In this document: piece after piece, positions 29,801 through 32,048 of the stretch
Position numbering within the stretch: the first letter of the stretch is position 1
Layout of the letters: every line of letters starts with the position of its first letter
Assembly: GCA_028285315.1 (NCBI GenBank)
Contig: JANQPU010000379.1
Span: 1 to 32,048, forward strand
Direction: 5' to 3'
DNA: 32,048 nucleotides
From: Acaryochloris sp. IP29b_bin.176
GTDB lineage: Bacteria > Cyanobacteriota > Cyanobacteriia > Thermosynechococcales > Thermosynechococcaceae
Translations under genes and position numbers: made by a program
The notes under the pieces: generated by a model
Told to the model about the DNA's origin: nothing
The model's input: only the letters and a program-made list of their open reading frames with translations
The model's database searches: none

Positions 29801-31740
29801 CCAGGAACTCCTATGGGTACTAACTGCATCTGATAATCGAGAATATAGAGATTTAAGTTAGCTAATGGCTTGCCAATAGGAACTGTTCGCTGGTTGTCTG
29901 GAAAAGGCTTTTCAACGATGAATTGAGTGATATCATCAGCCGCTTCAGTTGGACCGTAAGCATTCGCGACTCGGATTGAGGGGTATATACTCAACCACTG
30001 ATTCACCCGTTTTACCGATACGGGTTCTCCGACTACCATCATCCACTTCAGAGCGGATAACGATCTTCGCTCGGTAGATAGCTTAGAAATATATTCTAGT
30101 AACCCATTGAATACAGCTGGTACTAGTTCTACGACAGTAATTTTTTTTTCTTGAAGTACTCGAAATAGTTTTTCAGGAATACAAGCTGTTTCTAAGTCTA
30201 CAATAATTGCCTTACCGCCAATGAGAAGTGGAGCTAAAAATTGCCAAACAGAGATATCCGTTGAAGAAGGAGCGCTTTGTAGAAAACAAAAATCTTCTGT
30301 CAGCTCTAGCTCATCGAATTGGGCATAAATATGATTGATGGCACCGTCATGCCTAACAATCGCACCTTTAGGTAATCCAGTGGAGCCCGATGTATAAAGC
30401 ATATAGGCTGGATCGATACCTTGATTGATTTCTTCTAGATTCTCCTCTAGTAAATTATTAAAGTCGCCAGAATCGTAAATATGAATTTCTAATGATTTTG
30501 TGTTTAGTTTATTTTTAGAGTTGACATCCAAAGAGATTAGAGATCGTAGGTGAGGGCAAGATTCTAATAAATTTGTCAAACTGTCTAAGCATACAGAATC
30601 TGTTAATAAAATCCGAACTTCGCTATTAGATAGCATATACTTAATTCGATTTGGTGGATAGTTATTATCAATCGGAATGTATGCCCCACCTGCTTTCAAT
30701 ATAGCTATTAATGCTATTAAAAAATTTGTGTCTCGGTCTTTAAATATTCCAACAAATTCTCCTTTTTCAACTCCTAAGCTTCGTAAAAGTCTAGCTAGTT
30801 TATTGGCTTTTTTGTTAAGTTCTTGATAAGTTAATTGAGTTTCTCCACAAACTACAACTATTTTGTTGGGTGTTTGAGATACTTGTTCTTCAAACAAACT
30901 GTGGATTGTCCGATTTAGGGGATAATTTTTACTATTATCATTAAATAATTTTAATAATTGCTGTTTGTCAGCTTCCTTTAATAAATTAATATCTGCAACG
31001 TTCGAGTAAAGATTTTGGAAAATACCTTCAAGAAGATTGACATAGGATCTTGTCATTAAATAGATTGTCCGATCTTGAAAAATAGATTCTTTATACTCTA
31101 CTTTTCCCGTAATTAACTTTTTATCTTTATTTACATCAAAAGATATGGTTATATCATTGTTTAAGAATAATATATCTTTTTGCTGGTGAATGTTTTTCAA
31201 TAAAACAACAATGTCAAAAAGCGAACAACGATTTTCAATCTGTGGCAGCTTTAAGAACTGAACTAATTGCTTGTAAGGATAATTTTGATGAGTGTATGCA
31301 CTAATAGTAGTATCTTTGACTTGAAGAAGTAAATCTTTGAATGTCAGGTGATCGCTCACGCTAAACCGAAGAGGAACAATCTTATTATCTGAATCCTCAC
31401 CATTCCCTTTCTTATAAGTAGGAGAGCCTACAATAACATCACTATTGCCCGTATACTTATGAAGCAATATACTTAATGCCGACAAAAGTACTAAGTAAAT
31501 AGAAAAGTAAGATCCTTGTGTAACTTTAATAATAGCCTCAGCCAAATCCTCTGATAACTCAAAGCTTATAAATTGATTTTTTTTATTGTATTTTATCGGT
31601 CTTATATAGTCCGGCAAGAGATTAGTTTCTGGTAGTTCGCCGGATAGATTATTTAACCAATAAATCTTTTGATAAAAGAAATTAGTTGGTTGTTCAAAAA
31701 AATGATGAATATCGCTTTTTATTTTTACTGGAAAATCCAT
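20830..31740 (-). CDS. Three-module NRPS containing an A domain interrupted by a PanP-type decarboxylase
   Basis: A 3636-residue synthetase. Domains: truncated C about 20-265, lacking the HHxxxDG half; A1 280-820; PCP1 830-905 (Ser868); C2 925-1370 (HHIASDG 1060-1066); A2 1390-1890; PCP2 1900-1975 (Ser1938); C3 1995-2435 (HHIISDA 2128-2134, Gly replaced by Ala); A3 first half 2450-2761; PLP decarboxylase about 2762-3318; A3 second half 3319-3510; PCP3 3518-3592 (Ser3557); docking tail to 3636 (LLVELEGLSSEEVQKLL). Pocket codes read by eye: A1 DIWEMVADDK (no match I know; Glu278 hints at a basic side chain); A2 DSALIAEVWK, 7 of 10 to the histidine code DSELTAEVCK; A3 VDAVFSLADK, 8 of 10 to the beta-alanine code VDWVISLADK. 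ATG 31740 has GAGG about eight bases upstream, so the short first C domain is a real start. The whole frame is uninterrupted. Confidence 0.95.
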   Translation of the reverse strand: MDFPVKIKSDIHHFFEQPTNFFYQKIYWLNNLSGELPETNLLPDYIRPIKYNKKNQFISFELSEDLAEAIIKVTQGSYFSIYLVLLSALSILLHKYTGNSDVIVGSPTYKKGNGEDSDNKIVPLRFSVSDHLTFKDLLLQVKDTTISAYTHQNYPYKQLVQFLKLPQIENRCSLFDIVVLLKNIHQQKDILFLNNDITISFDVNKDKKLITGKVEYKESIFQDRTIYLMTRSYVNLLEGIFQNLYSNVADINLLKEADKQQLLKLFNDNSKNYPLNRTIHSLFEEQVSQTPNKIVVVCGETQLTYQELNKKANKLARLLRSLGVEKGEFVGIFKDRDTNFLIALIAILKAGGAYIPIDNNYPPNRIKYMLSNSEVRILLTDSVCLDSLTNLLESCPHLRSLISLDVNSKNKLNTKSLEIHIYDSGDFNNLLEENLEEINQGIDPAYMLYTSGSTGLPKGAIVRHDGAINHIYAQFDELELTEDFCFLQSAPSSTDISVWQFLAPLLIGGKAIIVDLETACIPEKLFRVLQEKKITVVELVPAVFNGLLEYISKLSTERRSLSALKWMMVVGEPVSVKRVNQWLSIYPSIRVANAYGPTEAADDITQFIVEKPFPDNQRTVPIGKPLANLNLYILDYQMQLVPIGVPGEICVSGIGVGNGYWKNEEKTRSCFVPNPYPDTRKNLPESNRDLIYKTGDLGRWLPDGNIEFLGRIDGQVKIRGFRIELGEIEAQLGQHPSVLENVVIVREDSSDDKCLVAYVVPKLEDRDLHKNSAINNELVSQLRHFLQERLPQHMIPSAFVLLKSLPIAPSGKVDRRALPAPDWKLQSNGIYVAPSTPIEEILASIWAKVLKLEKVGIHDNFFELGGHSLLATQVISQMRQAFEIELPLRGLFEAPTISKFARHIEKAISAGLGLEAPPIQRISRNGKLTLSFAQQRLWFLSQLEPQNPLYNLSAAIRLQGQLNQSALEQTFNEILRRHEALRTNFETVEGQPVAVISPVIPLPLPLLDFSELPIARRETEVNQLVSEESRHPFDLNTDLLLRVKLLRLGEQEHILLITVHHIASDGWSIGVLVHEMSTLYQACCEEQPSLRLASLTPLPELPIQYADFAAWQRQWLQGEVLASQISYWRKQLEDAPALLELPTDHPRPAVQTFRGATCSFTLSKALSVALNQLSQQAGSTLFMTLLAAFKILLGRYTGSEDIVVGTPIANRNRAEIEGLIGFFVNTLVLRTDLSGNPSFRELLTRVREVALGAYSHQDLPFEQLVEELHPQRALSHTPLFQVMFILQNAPMSEMALSGLNLSFLKSHSGTAQFDLTLSMEETSEGLLGTFEYSTDLFEASTIERIAEHFKTLLAGIITNPDRQLQELPLLSETERHQLLVKWNETEREYSSDQCIHHLFEEQAKRTPDAVAVVFENQQLTYQQLNQRANQLARHLQSLGVKPEVLVGICVERSLELVIGILGILKAGGAYVPIDPTYPQERLTFVLEDTQTSVLLTQQRLVEHLPQHNAHTICLDSDWEAIPPENQENPTPEITAENLAYVIYTSGSTGKPKGVQITHRNLVHSTSARIAYYKESVTSFLLLSSFAFDSSVAGIFWTLCQGGMLYLPLEGVQRDVPKLIELITQHQVSHLLSLPSLYSQLLELAKPEQLTSLRTIIIAGEACPSELVQRHLELQSETSLFNEYGPTEGTVWSSVYHCQDPEVGTPVPIGCPIANTQIYLLDSHLHPVPVGIVGELYISGDGLARGYLNQPEMTTQRFIPNPFNNKSRRVLYKTGDLARYLPDGNIEFIGRIDNQVKIRGFRIELGEIETALNQHPQVRESVVLARDDVPGDKRLVAYIVPNRESIPTIPQLRDLLKERLPEYMVPSVFVLLKEFPLTPNGKLDRRGLPAPEQVRPEFAGVFVAPRSSVEEKLVKIWAELLKIERVGIHDNFFDLGGHSLLVTQVVSRLRDVFEIELPVSDFFEAPTIAELAVIITQRLAEENGSQTKIIPQSRNSRTFPLSFAQQRLWFLDRFEPENPSYNQSAAMRITGLLNVAALERSFNEIVRRHEVFRTTFTVVDGQPVQVIAPNLTLTLPVVDLRELPEAESEVLRLSTEEAQWSFNLAEELLLRCTLIRLGETEHVLICTMHHIISDAWSLGILVRELATLYEAFSSGNPSSLPELPIQYADFAVWQRQWLSGEVLETQLNYWLSQLQGAPDLLQLPTDRPRPSVQTYQGKSHSFSLDTELTRKLQTLSRESGTTLFMTLLAAFATLLHRYSGQEDISIGSPIANRNRKDIESLIGFFVNTLVLRTRFEDNPSIKDLLARVRETTLKAYEYQDVPFEQLVEALQPQRSLSYSPLFQVMFILQNAPMGEVELPGVTLTQIEQEKTTAKFDLTVSMTETAQGLVGEWEYNSDLFDGATIERMTAHFQNLLSAIVINPQQTVAELSLLSEAERHQLLTKWNKTEREYPSDKCIHQLFEEQVKLTPNVIAVVFENQQLTYRQLNQQANQLAHYLLSLEVGSGVRVGISFEPSLDLVVSLLGTLKAGGAYVPLDPNYPPERLAFMLEDANVHVLLTQEYLIEKIPPQNTQLVCLERDRDTITIESVENLDCQTTLDDLAYAIYTSGSTGRPKAVLGTIRGIVNRLHWMWETLPFRADEVCCQKTSINFVDHVAEIFLPLLKGIPLVIVPDNIRGDIPRLMNLLSDKKITRIVVVPSLLKAMLDNEPQQLTILRYLKYVFCSGEALSLKLAEAFHQKLSSARLFNLYGSSEVAADVTCFEVNFWETRQRILQYFKPEVAHDTTENQVLGVHQKPFTQPGVSPEMLATKFQRSELPSYPLTVEDYYDKLSQEVLPYAINTGSPTFIGHMTSALPDFMHDMSKMISQLNQNLVKIETSKSLIFLEREAIAILHRLVYNFSNEFYKENIQQKNRSLGLITTGGTTANISALLCARNSGLLSQENSAQLSKESLYKVLSKKGYHDIVIIGSRLMHYSLNKAASMLGLGTDNIVFIDSNDDGKLDLNLLKEKIRECRRNKLYILALVGIAGTTESGEIDPLFELGDIAQEFGIHFHVDAAWGGATIFSDKHKGKLNGINKADSLTICGHKQLYLPQGISVCLFKDPQMLNFAETTARYQAQRDTFDVGRFTIEGSRSALSLCLHGALHIIGKRGYEFLIDDGIEKAQYFSRLIDLLEPFELIMEPILNIVNYRYIPERLRSKAQQKSLSDNDIQKINQLNIQIQREQFEQGLTFVSKTTLIDTTYGKDKEIVVFRAVLSNPNTTTADLQSVLENQLIIAKQIEARNGSIDTTDAVYKEAIHLQLANNPKADLQEALEDYLKKNTIPIGKPISNTQIYILDKSGNLLPPGVPGELYAGGDGLAQGYLNLPELTQEKFIPNPFAKEVGKSKKAEEERLYRTGDLARWLPDGNIEFLGRIDHQVKIRGFRIELGEIEAVLNTHPQTQQAVVIAREDDTGNKRLVAYLVTRNESLTTNKLREFLLSKLPEYMVPNTFVTLDTLPLTPNGKVDRKALPAQDGEISPEHEYVAPRTPSEEIIANIFASVLGVQNVGIHDNFFELGGHSLLATQVISRLNQTFSTELSLRQIFEKPTVAVLAEAVTDFQLQNTEDEEINHLLVELEGLSSEEVQKLLAEEMHSSRHNK
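21787..23457 (-). other. PLP-dependent aspartate 1-decarboxylase (PanP-type) domain embedded in A3 between motifs A5 and A6
   Basis: About 557 in-frame residues (2762-3318 of the NRPS) between NLYGSSEVAADVTCFEV (A5) and IPIGKPISNTQIYILD, which leads into A6 GELYAGGDGLAQGYL. Group II decarboxylase landmarks: SPTFIGHMTSALP (2841-2853), LNQNLVKIETSKS (2866-2878), TTGGTTANISAL (2917-2928), GIAGTTESGEIDPL, HVDAAWGG (3051-3058; Asp3053 pairs with the PLP ring nitrogen) and TICGHKQLYLPQG with the Schiff-base Lys3085, then TIEGSRSA. These match the Vibrio PanP (PLP-type aspartate 1-decarboxylase) family, about 550 residues long, so the insert is full length. The expected reaction is L-Asp to beta-alanine plus CO2. 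All catalytic residues are present, and the split A domain keeps A1-A10 on both sides. Confidence 0.9.
28451..28479 (+). repeat. Dispersed repeat inserted in frame within the C2 coding region
   Basis: GGCGTTAGCGAAGCGAGCCG followed by GAGGCTAGG resembles the GC-rich interspersed repeats of cyanobacteria and shares its core with the copy at 17361. On the coding strand it encodes about residues 1088-1097 (around SLRLASLTPL), extra relative to the same loop in the other two full C domains, which run almost directly from the helix into LPELPIQYADF. Confidence 0.6.
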
Positions 31741-32048
31741 ACTATTCCTCTTTTACTTATTTTCAGGTGAATTACGATTTTTTGTGAATAAATTTAAGTA
31801 GCCAAGGCTAGAAAAACTCATATATGTCACGCTTTACGAAGCTGCCAGTCTGGACGGGAATCTGAATCGTTGTGATTGGCATCCTTCTCTATCGGCCCTC
31901 GCCTCAACGCTATCAATGACCGCATAAGCTGAATCGAGCTCATACTCAAACTGAAGTGAACCCCTGATCTTGGACAGTAAAATCAGGCATAAGAGAGAAC
32001 CACACTACATTTATCACACCTGAATATTCTCCTGTTCATACCTCCACT
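31741..32048. other. Region upstream of the large NRPS gene
   Basis: In these 308 bp I find no gene, no Fur/Zur box and no convincing promoter. In particular, no frame holds the missing N-terminal half of the starter condensation domain. A possible IS end lies at 31952-31976. Confidence 0.5.
31952..31976 (-). mobile_element. Possible IS3-type inverted-repeat end
   Basis: On the minus strand this reads TGTCCAAGATCAGGGGTTCA and continues CTTCA, close to the TGTCCA...GGGGT-CA...CA pattern of IS3-family ends. The partner end and any transposase would lie outside the window, so only a similarity in pattern is claimed. Confidence 0.3.

Noticed and set aside
1-32048. CRISPR arrays, tRNA or rRNA genes
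   Set aside because: No regularly spaced repeats and no tRNA- or rRNA-like sequence were seen by eye on either strand.

Overview
The window is cyanobacterial. HIP1 octamers (GCGATCGC, for example at 2460-2467) recur, the TonB-dependent receptor carries the N-terminal AMIN domain typical of cyanobacteria, and the NRPS domains and docking tails are cyanobacterial in style. The many decayed mobile elements would suit an IS-rich marine or filamentous genus, but I cannot name one.

Layout. (a) 3-1319: a pRiA4b ORF-3-domain protein, probably cut by the window edge. (b) 1513-5783 (+): a strong Fur/Zur-type operator, a truncated signal-peptide ORF, a 333-bp MITE-like element, then a TonB-dependent receptor and a siderophore-type binding lipoprotein. 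(c) 5820-6880 (-): a type II thioesterase and an MbtH protein. (d) 6900-8884: a decayed IS1-family element abutting a truncated, frameshifted tnpB. (e) 8988-9578 (-): a secreted protein broken by a TAG codon. (f) 9667-12627 (-): an MFS exporter with a His-rich tail and an unusual TonB. (g) 13048-17024 (+): ExbB, ExbD and a FecCDE-type ABC importer with overlapping start and stop codons. (h) 17438-31740 (-): two NRPS genes of 1100 and 3636 residues.

The genes form one nearly self-contained metallophore locus: peptide assembly (two NRPSs, MbtH, TEII), export (MFS), outer-membrane uptake (receptor), energisation (TonB-ExbB-ExbD) and periplasmic and inner-membrane import (binding protein plus ABC transporter). 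The assembly line reads: N-truncated C - A1 - PCP - C - A2 - PCP - C - A3 (interrupted) - PCP, then C - A4 - PCP, with no terminal release domain. Pocket residues read by hand suggest unknown - His-like - beta-Ala - Ala.

The most exciting object is the third adenylation domain. A complete PLP-dependent decarboxylase of the PanP (aspartate 1-decarboxylase) type, about 555 residues, sits in frame between core motifs A5 and A6. The host A domain lacks the usual alpha-amino-binding Asp235, and its pocket (VDAVFSLADK) matches the known beta-alanine pocket (VDWVISLADK) at 8 of 10 positions. The simplest reading is an enzyme that makes beta-alanine from aspartate and activates it within one interrupted A domain. 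I know of no described example of a decarboxylase in this position.
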